Counted from the stretch's first letter, positions 35,983 through 44,937 are shown. The stretch: 64,000 nt of DNA from Bacteroidota bacterium (GCA_029547705.1 JAKPOU010000063.1:124001-188000), one strand, 5' to 3'. Notes: generated by a model from the sequence alone, not told the origin. Made by a program: numbers and translations.

Positions 35983-35990
35983 CAAAGATA
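35983..35990 (-). promoter_or_regulatory. Bacteroidota -7 element for OmpA-like gene
   Basis: The minus strand reads TATCTTTG, a TAnnTTTG match, 57 bases before the start codon. A TTG occurs upstream but with only a 15-base spacer, shorter than the usual 19-21. Confidence 0.38.
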
Positions 35991-36038
35991 GATTTTCTTT
36001 TGATTCAACGCATTTTTAAAGGAAATCATTGTGACGGT

Positions 36039-39000
36039 TTACAAGTAAGTTTTTATCTTCAACAATTCAAAATCCTCCATTAGTCCATAATCAAGGAGCT
36101 GGTAATCCCTGCCGTCCGGATAATTTTTTACATTGCGCCAGTGGCCGGGGCCGGTCATGCCGGGAGCAGGATCGTTGAAATGGGGGCCCATCAGATTCTT
36201 AAGACTTCCGGTGACTTTTACATCAATGGTATTTGTTCCTGGCTGAATAAGTTTCGTTACATTCAGGTTATAGGGAGGAAAAGCAATGACACCGGCCCAT
36301 TTCCCGTTGACCGATACTTCAGCTATCGTCCCTTTCCAGTCATTAAGCTGAACCCTGTAAATGGAATTCTGCTGTTCAACATTAAAATCCCTGCTGTATG
36401 TGACTGTCCATGAATAGAACGGCATTCCCTGATCTTTCCAGCTTCCGGACCTTAAGCTTCCTGACGGCGCTTCAATCAGCCATCCTTTTGACGCGGGGCT
36501 TACCGAAAAATCACCTGTAATATAAACCGGTTCAATCTCGGCATAAACCTTCACCGGAGCGGTTTTCAGGGTTATTGTATTATTCCCCTGTATCAGATAA
36601 CTGCTTATATCAAAAACGGCAAACTCCCGGTCCAGCCACCATTCATTCTCCTCCGGCTCAATTCCGGTTCCGTTGATATAAACTTTCCACAGATATGGTC
36701 TTTCAATAACTGCCCTGAAGGAAGAATAGTCAAACTTCCCTTTTATGTTGAAATGATATTCTGCAGTAAAGCCTGAATTCGCGTCAAATTTATCGCGGCC
36801 GGTGATATTTGTTTTAAACTGAACAGCATGATTCCAGGGATTCCCGTCTTTGAAACCATAGTGTTTATAAACCATGTCGGCTGCAGTATAATTATGGAGA
36901 TCCCTGCTCAGTTTCCCATCCAGGAGCAGATCGCAGAATGGAATCGCGATGGCATTGTCATAATCCCTTCTGATCTTCATGGATGATGCTCCCGGCACCC
37001 GGGTGAATTCTTCAGGAACTTCCGGCATGTCATAGTCTGTTTTCCTGTTTTTCGGAATATACAGAAGAAGACTTCCCGCGGGAGGGAGGTTAAATGTAAT
37101 GCTGACTGAATTTCCTTCGGACTTGTTAGGATATCCGTATATTTCACCCGTGAGGGTATTCATTTCTATGGCATCAGCACCATCGGTGCTTACCGAACCA
37201 ATGACATTTTCATCAAGGCTGGAATTGACCAGGAACAGGATTTGTCCGTCGGCAAGGACTCTCCTGTGGTGATACAGACTGCCTCCGGATACGCCCGTAA
37301 AATTTGTTTCCTGATCTTTAAAATACTTTGTAATAAGGTCTGCTGTCAGATTTTCCTCATGACTGATCCTGTCTGCATATTTTTCAAAAAAGCTTTTCAG
37401 GCTTTCATCAGCGTTTCCGTCAACCAGTGAAGGGGTGGAAAATACAATCAGCCTTCCTCCCCGGGCAACGAATTTCTGCAGGAGCTTAAAGGTTGAAAGA
37501 TCAATATTCTCCGTCAGAGGGGGTAATACCACTGTTTTATAACTGCACTGTCCCACTACCAGTTTTCTGCCTTTGACTGATCCCAGATCCTTGATTATCT
37601 GTTCTGATCCCAGGTCATATTCAACCTGGCTTTTTTCGAGGATGCTTATAAAATCCTGGAAAGATTGCCCTATTGTATTGCATTGAGGATTCCTCGCGGT
37701 GTAGGAATCATAGAGCCATGCCGATGTAGTAGGTTCGATGATCAGGATACTGTTTATCTGCTTTCCTGCTGAAAGTGTCATTGAAAGCCTTGCATAATGA
37801 TCATTGATATACTTGTAATTACCCCACCAGGGTTCATGATATGAGAATGTGGGAGGGTAGTCATATTTTCTTGCTCCGGCAAGGCTGTAGTGGGAGAGAT
37901 GCTGATTCATAAAATTAACACCCAGTGCATATTCCCAGTCGCCAAGGCGTTTCATGTCGGTAAAGGTCAGTTCCCAGCCACCGCCGCCATAGGTTTCACT
38001 CAGTTTTCTTTGGCGCCCTGTCTGGTTTGCTGCACTGGCCAGCTCCTTAACTGACCTGATGTTCCCGAACTGGGCTCTTGCTGAAGAGTCGTTGAACTGA
38101 TTGAAAAGCATATCTATCCCCGGCATCTGAAACCAGGCATACATTGCCATATTATCTCCGCCATGATTCATGGCCGGCCATAAGTGTTCCCAGTAATGAC
38201 CGGTGAATATCAGACCTTTTTCTTCACAATAATTATAATATGGTTTGGCCCATCTGTCGATGAACATCTGAAGCAGGGTTTTGGTATAATTATGTCTTAC
38301 TTTTTTCCAGTTCCCGGTTTCCCTGAACAGTGATGGAAGATTAGTCTTCAGATCATATCCCCAGGTTTTCTGAAAAGTTTCAAAAAGATCCGGCGTCCAT
38401 CGGATACCTCCCGGGGAACTGATTTCCGGTTCATCGGTAAAAACGCCGGGAACAGTTTTGCCGAAATCATACCCGATTCTTCGTTCATAGGTATCCATTG
38501 TAATTTCCAGGAATTTTTGTGTCACACCCGGGCATAACAGGTCAACATACGAGAAATCTCCAAACCAGCCGCTCCTGCTGTAATATGTTTTATGGAAAAG
38601 AAGATATTTTCCGCTTTTCCCCCTGTTATTTTCAAGACCTGAAGTGATACCAATATATTTTCCATCTTCTTCTTTAAGGCACAGGAAAAACTTATCCGCT
38701 GTATCTGGCAGGATATCAAATTCTTTCATAAGCAATCCCTGTCCCTGGTTATAGGATTCGGGCATCCGGTCAGGAACATGGCCACCTGCAAATCCGCTCG
38801 GGTATGAATTTTCATCATAGAGCCAGACTTTCATCCCGAGGTCTCTGCCTTTTTTCACGGTATATTCAACCAGATCGAGCCATTCTTCCGACAGGTATTC
38901 GGTAATGAGCCCCGGACGCGGATGAATAAATACCTGACTGCTTCCCGAGTTACTGAAATCGGTCATGAATCTGTCAATCTCCTCTTTTGTGATCCTGTAA

Positions 39001-39173
39001 TTCCATACGAAGAAAGGAGAGGTTGTAAATTCCGCGGGTGGTGATTTAAAGATAGCGGCGATTGTATCGAAATCATTGATTCCCGCTCTGGTCGCGGCTG
39101 GTTGTTTACACCCTTTGATCAGGCCAGCCGTTATAATAATTAGTAATAAGAAAAAGATGTTTCCCGTTTTCAT
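36039..39173 (-). CDS. GH106-like glycoside hydrolase (alpha-L-rhamnosidase type), lipoprotein
   Basis: 1044 aa. The lipoprotein signal ends LIKGC (Cys 22). The N-terminal catalytic region opens PFFVWNYRITKEEIDRFM and has VFIHPRPGL, WLYDENSYPSGFAGG and FTDEPEI, a pattern I associate with the Glyco_hydro_106 family. Acidic residues in YDEN and TDEPE are candidate catalytic or metal-binding sites. The C-terminal part (about 780-1040) has two galactose-binding-like jelly rolls. Expected action is removal of terminal L-rhamnose or a similar 6-deoxysugar from a glycan. It lies 16 bases after the isomerase-like gene on the same strand, so both probably serve one sugar. No transporter or SusCD genes adjoin. 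Confidence 0.78.
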   Translation of the reverse strand: MKTGNIFFLLLIIITAGLIKGCKQPAATRAGINDFDTIAAIFKSPPAEFTTSPFFVWNYRITKEEIDRFMTDFSNSGSSQVFIHPRPGLITEYLSEEWLDLVEYTVKKGRDLGMKVWLYDENSYPSGFAGGHVPDRMPESYNQGQGLLMKEFDILPDTADKFFLCLKEEDGKYIGITSGLENNRGKSGKYLLFHKTYYSRSGWFGDFSYVDLLCPGVTQKFLEITMDTYERRIGYDFGKTVPGVFTDEPEISSPGGIRWTPDLFETFQKTWGYDLKTNLPSLFRETGNWKKVRHNYTKTLLQMFIDRWAKPYYNYCEEKGLIFTGHYWEHLWPAMNHGGDNMAMYAWFQMPGIDMLFNQFNDSSARAQFGNIRSVKELASAANQTGRQRKLSETYGGGGWELTFTDMKRLGDWEYALGVNFMNQHLSHYSLAGARKYDYPPTFSYHEPWWGNYKYINDHYARLSMTLSAGKQINSILIIEPTTSAWLYDSYTARNPQCNTIGQSFQDFISILEKSQVEYDLGSEQIIKDLGSVKGRKLVVGQCSYKTVVLPPLTENIDLSTFKLLQKFVARGGRLIVFSTPSLVDGNADESLKSFFEKYADRISHEENLTADLITKYFKDQETNFTGVSGGSLYHHRRVLADGQILFLVNSSLDENVIGSVSTDGADAIEMNTLTGEIYGYPNKSEGNSVSITFNLPPAGSLLLYIPKNRKTDYDMPEVPEEFTRVPGASSMKIRRDYDNAIAIPFCDLLLDGKLSRDLHNYTAADMVYKHYGFKDGNPWNHAVQFKTNITGRDKFDANSGFTAEYHFNIKGKFDYSSFRAVIERPYLWKVYINGTGIEPEENEWWLDREFAVFDISSYLIQGNNTITLKTAPVKVYAEIEPVYITGDFSVSPASKGWLIEAPSGSLRSGSWKDQGMPFYSWTVTYSRDFNVEQQNSIYRVQLNDWKGTIAEVSVNGKWAGVIAFPPYNLNVTKLIQPGTNTIDVKVTGSLKNLMGPHFNDPAPGMTGPGHWRNVKNYPDGRDYQLLDYGLMEDFELLKIKTYL

Positions 39174-39189
39174 GATCCTGATAATTTTA

Positions 39190-40623
39190 TTAACAGATTT
39201 TTATAACTTCCATTTCAAGTAATTCGCCGAGTTTTTCTATTTTCCGGCCGATATGTCCGACACCGGCTGCACAATGATGTGCCGGGCCATGGCTGTTCCA
39301 GGCGTTGACGAAATTTTTCATCCCGCCCGGGAATCTGTACCGGCTGTTGGTATTGCCAATTTCAAGAATCGGGCCCGGGACTGACTCGCCTTCAGCCACC
39401 AGCAGAAGAAGCTTTCCATCAGGCTTCTGTACTACAGAAAGAAGTGTTACCGGTCCGTGCCTGACAGACATTTCAACTGAAAGACCCTTACCTGTTTTCC
39501 CATGATATACTTCAAGAGGCCTGACTTTTGTTTTTCCTTCGGCAATTGCCAGATGTCCGGGGCCATCATGTCCCATCAGTACCACGTCATCATTAAAATC
39601 GAGTGCATAATATTCCGTGAATGATCCTCCCGCGCCAAAACTGTCCATTATTTTCATGGCCTGGACATTCCTGACCTCATATTCGCCTGCTACCGGTATT
39701 CCCTTTGATGTGAGCAATGAATTGGCAAGTATGATTGTACTTATTGAATCTTCATTTTCCTGTATTCCCGTGCCGCTGTAGAAATATGCCAGTGAACCCA
39801 GATCATGTTTTTCAATCATTTTTTCCAGGGCAACTGATGTTATTGCAGCCTGTCTGAGGTCAGATGCGGCACAACCGTCATCAATATCGAATTCCATGTA
39901 AAACAGTTCAAGACGGTCGGCGATTTCCTGTTCGGAAATTTTTCTTCTGAGACATGAGAGTTCATCGACTTCAAGCATTTCAATGTGACCGCCGAAGGAG
40001 GTCAGCTGGAGGGTAAGGTCCGTGTAAACATCGAGCATTCCGCCATAATAATGACCCATTAAACCAAGCCGGTTATGTGCCAGTATATTGGCAACATTTG
40101 CTGCCTCAACCCATTCACTAACCTCTTTCCATACCTCCTCGTCACCATGAAGAACGCCGGTTATCTGGTGAAATCTGATACCTGCTCTCATGAAGACATT
40201 CGCTATTTCGGGAACCGGACAGGCAGAGACATTTGCAAGCCATTCCCCGGTCATTGCGGTCCGGTTATTCAAATTATTAAAGATTTGATAATCTATGGCT
40301 TTCTCCGGAGCAAGATTAAGAATAATCACAGGTACCTTGGCTCTCCGGACTACCGGGAGTACCGTGGAGGAAAGAGCATAGGTGGTAACATATAAGAATA
40401 TTATATCAACATCCTCTCTTCTGAATTTATGTCCTGCCTCCAGGGCGCTGACCGGATTATCGATCAGTCCGAGACTGACAATATAAGCATTGAAGTTTTT
40501 CAGTTTTCCGCAGACTTCTTCCAGATATGCTTCGAGGCGTTCCTTCAATCCTTTGAACTGGGGCCAGTAGGTATCAAGTCCGATCCCGAAAAGGCCGATT
40601 CTTAGTTTGTATTTCTCTCTCAT
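39190..40623 (-). CDS. L-arabinose/L-fucose isomerase-family enzyme
   Basis: 477 aa, cytoplasmic. The N-terminus (LRIGLFGIGLDTYWPQF) and HYYGGMLDVYTDLTL resemble the arabinose isomerase fold. The four positions expected to bind Mn2+ in AraA have counterparts: Glu 314 (VAGEYE), Glu 337 (GSFTEYY), His 352 (MGHDGPGH) and His 450 (PAHHCAAG). The sequence around the third ligand differs from classical AraA, so the substrate may be another aldose such as rhamnose or fucose. It is cotranscribed with, and upstream of, the GH106-like gene. No kinase or aldolase is adjacent. Confidence 0.75.
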   Translation of the reverse strand: MREKYKLRIGLFGIGLDTYWPQFKGLKERLEAYLEEVCGKLKNFNAYIVSLGLIDNPVSALEAGHKFRREDVDIIFLYVTTYALSSTVLPVVRRAKVPVIILNLAPEKAIDYQIFNNLNNRTAMTGEWLANVSACPVPEIANVFMRAGIRFHQITGVLHGDEEVWKEVSEWVEAANVANILAHNRLGLMGHYYGGMLDVYTDLTLQLTSFGGHIEMLEVDELSCLRRKISEQEIADRLELFYMEFDIDDGCAASDLRQAAITSVALEKMIEKHDLGSLAYFYSGTGIQENEDSISTIILANSLLTSKGIPVAGEYEVRNVQAMKIMDSFGAGGSFTEYYALDFNDDVVLMGHDGPGHLAIAEGKTKVRPLEVYHGKTGKGLSVEMSVRHGPVTLLSVVQKPDGKLLLLVAEGESVPGPILEIGNTNSRYRFPGGMKNFVNAWNSHGPAHHCAAGVGHIGRKIEKLGELLEMEVIKIC

Positions 40624-40658
40624 GGTTAATTACAGGGTTTTAATGTTCAGTTTTTCAC

Positions 40659-40697
40659 GGAGTTTCAAAGTTTAGGGGTTCAGGAGTTACAGAGTAT
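40659..40697 (+). repeat. Degenerate 8-9 base purine-rich repeat
   Basis: The stretch can be cut into similar units: GGAGTTTCA, AAGTTTAG, GGGTTCAG, GAGTTACAG, AGTATTG. The units share a (G)AGTT(T/A)CAG core. It may be decayed simple-sequence DNA or a binding region. No function is known to me. Confidence 0.3.
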
Positions 40698-40884
40698 TGC
40701 TCTCACTCCTCATGGCAATTTACAAATTATTGGCGTTAGTGCGGTAAAAACCAATTTTCTGATTATTTTATCATTTATGATCAGGGTGTTACAAATAAAT
40801 GCAGAATTAATTTTGCAGAGCGTCACTTGTCGGGAAATACTGTCAGCTGCGTTAAGGAATTATAGTCCGCCCGGAGAATTTTTA

Positions 40885-40916
40885 TTTGACTTGGGGTTTC
40901 GTATTTCGTAACTTTA
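40885..40916 (+). promoter_or_regulatory. Candidate promoter of eCIS operon
   Basis: TTTG at 40885-40888, a 20-base spacer, and TAACTTTA at 40909-40916 fit the Bacteroidota -33/-7 layout with one mismatch in the -7 box. Transcription would start near 40923, giving a leader of about 230 bases before ATG 41155. A second -7-like box, TAATTTTG at 40808-40815, has no partner box. Confidence 0.4.
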
Positions 40917-41002
40917 ACAATAGAATAAAAAACCTTCTTCCAAAGTACCAGATTTCAGAAATTCCAGGGATAAGCGTTGAATTAAACCTAATACAGTTCG
41001 CC

Positions 41003-41050
41003 ATGAAATTGAAAATCTGCTACTTCGGTTGCCTGAACAGTCTGTTATAG
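41003..41050 (+). other. Possible 15-aa leader peptide of eCIS operon
   Basis: ATG at 41003 opens a short frame reading MKLKICYFGCLNSLL, with stop TAG at 41048-41050. The stop lies exactly in the loop of the terminator-like hairpin at 41036-41066. No Shine-Dalgarno precedes it, which is normal for this phylum. It could be chance; the position relative to the hairpin is what makes it notable. Confidence 0.22.
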
Positions 41051-41066
41051 CAGAACCTGTTTTTTT
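41036..41066 (+). terminator. Terminator-like hairpin (possible attenuator) in eCIS leader
   Basis: AACAGTCTG (41036-41044) pairs with CAGA-AC-CTGTT (41051-41061) around a TTATAG loop. That gives 9 bp with a 2-base bulge, followed at once by five more T (41062-41066). It lies about 115 bases after the predicted transcription start and 89 bases before the first eCIS start codon. GC content of the stem is modest. Confidence 0.4.
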
Positions 41067-41154
41067 AAAAAACAACTGAACTTTTTTTACCCGGTAAATG
41101 TTATTAATAAGGCGAGTTTTCTGAATTGGATCTGGTTTGTTAAATACTTCCCGT

Positions 41155-41736
41155 ATGATTAGTGAAACGCTGAACTTCCTTGCCACCGAACTCAACAAGT
41201 TCCTGAATCAGAAAATGGGTCCCACAACCGATCCCAGGCTCCTGGTTGGTAATATAATAAAAGCATTTGAAGGAGAGTCAGGTAAAGATCCTGTTAATAA
41301 GATCTTCCTTTCATTGATCAATATTGAGGAAGACAAAGTTGCAAAGATCAGCGAAAATTACACAAAGACAGAAACGGCGGTTATTTACAAGAACCCGCCA
41401 TTGTTTGTCAATCTTTATATCCTTATAGCTGCCAATCTGGGAAATTACAGTGACAGTCTGAAAGCTATAAATTTCATTATGCAGTTTTTTCAGTCACAAA
41501 ACTGTTTTACGCCGGTTACACACCCCGGGCTCGATAGCAGGATATCACAGATAAGCGCCGATCTGTTCTCACTTAATTTTGAACAGATCAACCATATCTG
41601 GAGCACACTGGGTGGCAAGTACCTTCCTTCCGTAATGTATAAGCTGAGACAACTGAAGATAGAGGATGAAGAAGCTGCTGCCGCAGAAGGCAGACTGATT
41701 GAAACGATAATAACTGAAACAAGGGCAGGACGCTGA
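41155..41736 (+). CDS. eCIS DUF4255 protein (Pvc16/Afp16-like cap / tail terminator)
   Basis: 193 aa from ATG 41155 (MISETLNFLATELNKFL), the usual start of DUF4255/Pvc16_N proteins; an ATG at 41137 would add six residues. Conserved-looking elements are PRLLVGNI, the SLINIEED strand, and YKNPPLFVNLYILIAANLGNYSDSLKAINFIMQFFQ. In the Afp/PVC family this protein caps the tail and helps set its length. The stop overlaps the next start as TGATG, so translation is coupled. As first gene of the operon it marks the 5' end of the eCIS locus; in Afp/PVC clusters the homologue is the last gene. Confidence 0.88.
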   Translation: MISETLNFLATELNKFLNQKMGPTTDPRLLVGNIIKAFEGESGKDPVNKIFLSLINIEEDKVAKISENYTKTETAVIYKNPPLFVNLYILIAANLGNYSDSLKAINFIMQFFQSQNCFTPVTHPGLDSRISQISADLFSLNFEQINHIWSTLGGKYLPSVMYKLRQLKIEDEEAAAAEGRLIETIITETRAGR

Positions 41737-42932
41737 TGAATGTAAGATACGGAATATTATTTTCGGTCGCAATTCTTAACGATTATTTCAGTTCGGGTAA
41801 ATGGAAGGAGATCTCTTTTTTACCGCTGCCGGAAACGGAAAAACTTATCGGTTCCGGAGGCTTCAGGATAATTAAGGTTCATAATCAATTGCTTGTGGTT
41901 ACAAGAGTGGATAAAGATATGAAACCACTCAGGTTACCTGATTTTTTTACCGGATTTTCATTTTTTCTTCAGCCGCAGACTCCGAATTACATAAACTTCT
42001 CAAATCTCCCGTTCCGGGAATCCCGTATAAAGAGCCTGCATTTTCACAATCTGCATAATAATGTCTCAGGCGGTGTGAACTACCTTTCATCCGCAATAGA
42101 GAACTACTCCCCGGTTATTACTTATAAACCGGGAGAATTTTGCCTGGGTTCCGACAGGAGTGTATATGAATCAATTAAAATAAATAATAACATCCAGGCT
42201 CCTGATGATACCGATACCGGTTCAAAGGAATACTGGGTTAAACATGGTGATACTCAGCTTGTAAGTGAAAGAGATACTATTGCTGTCGATGCAGATGAAA
42301 GTTTTGAGATCAAAAAAACCGGACCGGTATTTAATTTTAAGGCTGCAGTCAAAAGGACAGTTCATAATGTGAATGTATATGCTTGTAATTTTTCCTCAGG
42401 TACTTACAGCAATGAGGTTTACCACGATATTGTCCGCTTCGACAGCCCCCATGACATGGTGCAGGTAGATATGCGCTCCCTGTCCTCAGGATTATACAGG
42501 ATCAGGGTGGAAAATGAAGTCAATTTTGTTTATATGGTTTCCTCGGGCATTGATTCGGATTCACCTTTTTTTCTTGAGATATTTAATCTGCCTCCATCTG
42601 ATCCGCGGTCACTTGTCATGCCCGACGGTACATTGAAGAACATAAAATATACCATTCATTTTGCCAGCAGGAGGGTCTTCTGGAGGTACAGGACCAGAAC
42701 GACAGTTATAGATAATATTAAGGACTCTGCAGGTGAGTTTAAATTCAAACCTGACGGACCGAGATTTTTTATTTCGGAGACGCCCATCCCTTTCAGCGAT
42801 ACTCCAAGGAAGACCTTCAGCGCTGATTCAGGTAACCTGGTTATAGCCTCGCCATTGCCTAATCCTATGGCCGACAGGCTTTTAAATAAGCGTGATGAAA
42901 TTTTCACCACAGAAATATCCGTTAATTCCTAA
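41736..42932 (+). CDS. Unrecognised eCIS-operon protein, 398 aa
   Basis: I do not recognise a family. The N-terminal part (MNVRYGILFSVAILNDYFSSGKWKEISFLPLPETEKLI) is followed by mostly beta-type sequence with several short Ig-like stretches (about 190-340). The chain ends in a proline-rich segment (SPLPNPMADRLLNKRDE). There is no signal peptide or membrane helix. It is translationally coupled to the DUF4255 cap gene (TGATG) and lies 20 bases before the sheath gene. Because neighbouring eCIS genes encode parts that touch, a role at the cap/sheath end is a reasonable guess and no more. Confidence 0.65.
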   Translation: MNVRYGILFSVAILNDYFSSGKWKEISFLPLPETEKLIGSGGFRIIKVHNQLLVVTRVDKDMKPLRLPDFFTGFSFFLQPQTPNYINFSNLPFRESRIKSLHFHNLHNNVSGGVNYLSSAIENYSPVITYKPGEFCLGSDRSVYESIKINNNIQAPDDTDTGSKEYWVKHGDTQLVSERDTIAVDADESFEIKKTGPVFNFKAAVKRTVHNVNVYACNFSSGTYSNEVYHDIVRFDSPHDMVQVDMRSLSSGLYRIRVENEVNFVYMVSSGIDSDSPFFLEIFNLPPSDPRSLVMPDGTLKNIKYTIHFASRRVFWRYRTRTTVIDNIKDSAGEFKFKPDGPRFFISETPIPFSDTPRKTFSADSGNLVIASPLPNPMADRLLNKRDEIFTTEISVNS

Positions 42933-42952
42933 AAAATTTAAATCCGAAATTT

Positions 42953-44887
42953 ATGGCAACTGTTTACAAAACACCTGGTGTTTTTATAGAAGAGATATCG
43001 AAGTTTCCTCCTTCGGTAGCTCAGGTAGAAACTGCAATTCCTGCCTTTATCGGTTATACGGAAAAGGCAGAGGATCTTGCACCGGATGATCTCATCAAAA
43101 AACCGAGACGCATCGGATCGCTGGTTGAATTTTCATATTATTATGGGAACGGCCCCGCTTTAAAGGTGAGCGAGGTTGCCATAGATGAGAGCAATAATTT
43201 CAAATCAGCAAAGATCACTTCCGATTATTATATGTATGACAGTCTGAGGCTGTTCTTTGCAAACGGGGGCGGCGATTGTTTCATAGTAAGTATAGGGAAA
43301 TACCCGGCAGCAGTTACGGCAGGCGATTTTACAGCGGGCATAGATACACTTTTAAAGGAGGATGACCCGACAATTCTGCTGTTTCCTGATGCTGTGACAC
43401 TTGGAACTTCAGATCTGGCTGCCGTTCAGACACATGCTCTTAACCATTGCGGCGACGAAAGCAGGCTCGACCGTGTCACAGTATTTGATCTGAAAGAGGA
43501 TGACCCGAAAGGAGCAACCTTCCGGTCAAACATTGGTACCAGCTTCCTTAGCTATGGGATAGCCTATACTCCCTGGTTAAAGACCAATCTGCCCAAAAAG
43601 GTCACTTTCCCCGACATAAAGGATGTGATAAAGAAAAACGGTGCATCTGTTACCCTTAAAGGATTGACAGGTGATCCGGCTATTCAGACCCAGATAGATG
43701 AACTGGAGAAGGCCTATGCCGATAAAACAAAAATCATCTCGGGAACTGATACTCTTGCAAGTCCGTCAGCCAATCTCAGGGATAAATACAATTCAGTGGT
43801 TGCCACTTATAATGCAGGCAAGACCACCGGAAATCTGCAGGCAGTACTGACTTATGTGCTGTCGATTATTTGGAAAACAGATGATTATCTTAAAACAGGC
43901 AATGCAGCAGAGCTGACAAATACAGCTCTTAAAAATTCAGTTACTGCTAATATATCAACGTTTTCAACTGAAGCAAAGAAAATAATCGGCCTCGACAAGG
44001 ACCTTAAGGCTAAATTTGGGGCAGGTTATACCACGCAGGCGAAAGCTGCCGATTTTACAGATGGAATATGGGGAGCAGGCTTTGTTGCAGGAACCGCAGC
44101 TTCTGGCTTGCTGACCGCTGCAACGGATGAAGAAAACCTGGAGTTGGCCCTGAATGCCCTGAATAACATTTTCGATACGCTGAGCAGGGCATACCTCTCG
44201 CTCATCGTCAATGCAGCAGCTTCCAATGCCAGAGATGCCGATACCGCTTTATCACTTGCATTCCCGCTGTATAAAAATATCCTTAAGGGGGTAAGCACTT
44301 ACTCAGCCTCAATACCTCCGAGCGGAGCCATTGCCGGAATATATGCAATGGTCGACCGTACGCGCGGGGTGTGGAAAGCTCCTGCCAATGTGAGCCTGGC
44401 AAATGTGATTGAGCCTACGGTAACTTTTACCAAATCGGAGCTTGATGCACTGAATGTTGATGTGAATGCCGGCAAATCAATAAATGCCATAAGGACTTTC
44501 TTCGGCAAGGGAACACTTGTTTATGGTGCCCGTACACTTGCAGGTAATGATAACGAATGGCGTTATGTGCCGGTCCGCAGATTGTTTATCATGGTCGAGG
44601 AATCGGTCAAAAAGGCAACCGAACAATTTGTATTCGAGCCTAATGATGCCAACACATGGGTGAAAGTACAGGCTATGATCGAAAACTTTCTTCATATAAT
44701 ATGGCGTCAGGGAGCCTTACAGGGCGCAAAACCCGAACATGCTTTTTATGTGGCAGTCGGATTGGGTAAGACAATGAATCCGATTGATATCCTGGAAGGA
44801 AGGATGATAATAGAAATAGGCATGGCCGCTGTTCGTCCGGCTGAATTTATTATCATACGTTTCTCCCATAAAATGGCCGAGTCCTAG
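42953..44887 (+). CDS. eCIS contractile sheath protein
   Basis: 644 aa. The start MATVYKTPGVFIEEISKFPPSVAQVETAIPAFIGYTEKA is the classic phage/eCIS sheath N-terminus, including the PGVFIEE strand used for sheath interlocking. The C-terminus (YGARTLAGNDNEWRYVPVRRLFIMVEESVKKATEQFVFEPND, WRQGALQGAKPEHAFYV, EIGMAAVRPAEFIIIRFSH) is equally typical. Between about residues 210 and 465 lies a long, mainly helical, Ala/Thr/Lys-rich insertion, likely the surface-exposed variable domain. It is the only sheath gene seen, whereas Afp and PVC encode three. 50 AT-rich bases separate it from the tube gene. Confidence 0.96.
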   Translation: MATVYKTPGVFIEEISKFPPSVAQVETAIPAFIGYTEKAEDLAPDDLIKKPRRIGSLVEFSYYYGNGPALKVSEVAIDESNNFKSAKITSDYYMYDSLRLFFANGGGDCFIVSIGKYPAAVTAGDFTAGIDTLLKEDDPTILLFPDAVTLGTSDLAAVQTHALNHCGDESRLDRVTVFDLKEDDPKGATFRSNIGTSFLSYGIAYTPWLKTNLPKKVTFPDIKDVIKKNGASVTLKGLTGDPAIQTQIDELEKAYADKTKIISGTDTLASPSANLRDKYNSVVATYNAGKTTGNLQAVLTYVLSIIWKTDDYLKTGNAAELTNTALKNSVTANISTFSTEAKKIIGLDKDLKAKFGAGYTTQAKAADFTDGIWGAGFVAGTAASGLLTAATDEENLELALNALNNIFDTLSRAYLSLIVNAAASNARDADTALSLAFPLYKNILKGVSTYSASIPPSGAIAGIYAMVDRTRGVWKAPANVSLANVIEPTVTFTKSELDALNVDVNAGKSINAIRTFFGKGTLVYGARTLAGNDNEWRYVPVRRLFIMVEESVKKATEQFVFEPNDANTWVKVQAMIENFLHIIWRQGALQGAKPEHAFYVAVGLGKTMNPIDILEGRMIIEIGMAAVRPAEFIIIRFSHKMAES

Positions 44888-44937
44888 TTATTTGTATATC
44901 AGAGTAAAATAATTTTCAAATATTAAATTATAAAATA

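Larger units (their letters stand above)
40624..41154. other. 531-base intergenic region and eCIS operon leader
   Basis: No convincing protein gene lies here. It holds the divergent upstream regions of the isomerase (minus) and eCIS (plus) units. A purine-rich degenerate repeat is at about 40659-40697, and a -7-like TAATTTTG at 40808-40815. A two-box promoter candidate lies at 40885-40916, a 15-codon reading frame at 41003-41050, a terminator-like hairpin at 41036-41066, and a short palindrome TTACCCGGTAA at 41087-41097. A 94-codon minus-strand frame across the leader (40914-41198) looks like chance. Confidence 0.6.

Noticed and set aside
40914..41198. 94-codon minus-strand frame across the eCIS leader
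   Set aside because: It overlaps the promoter, the hairpin and the start of the cap gene, has no domain-like sequence, and no sensible neighbour on that strand.
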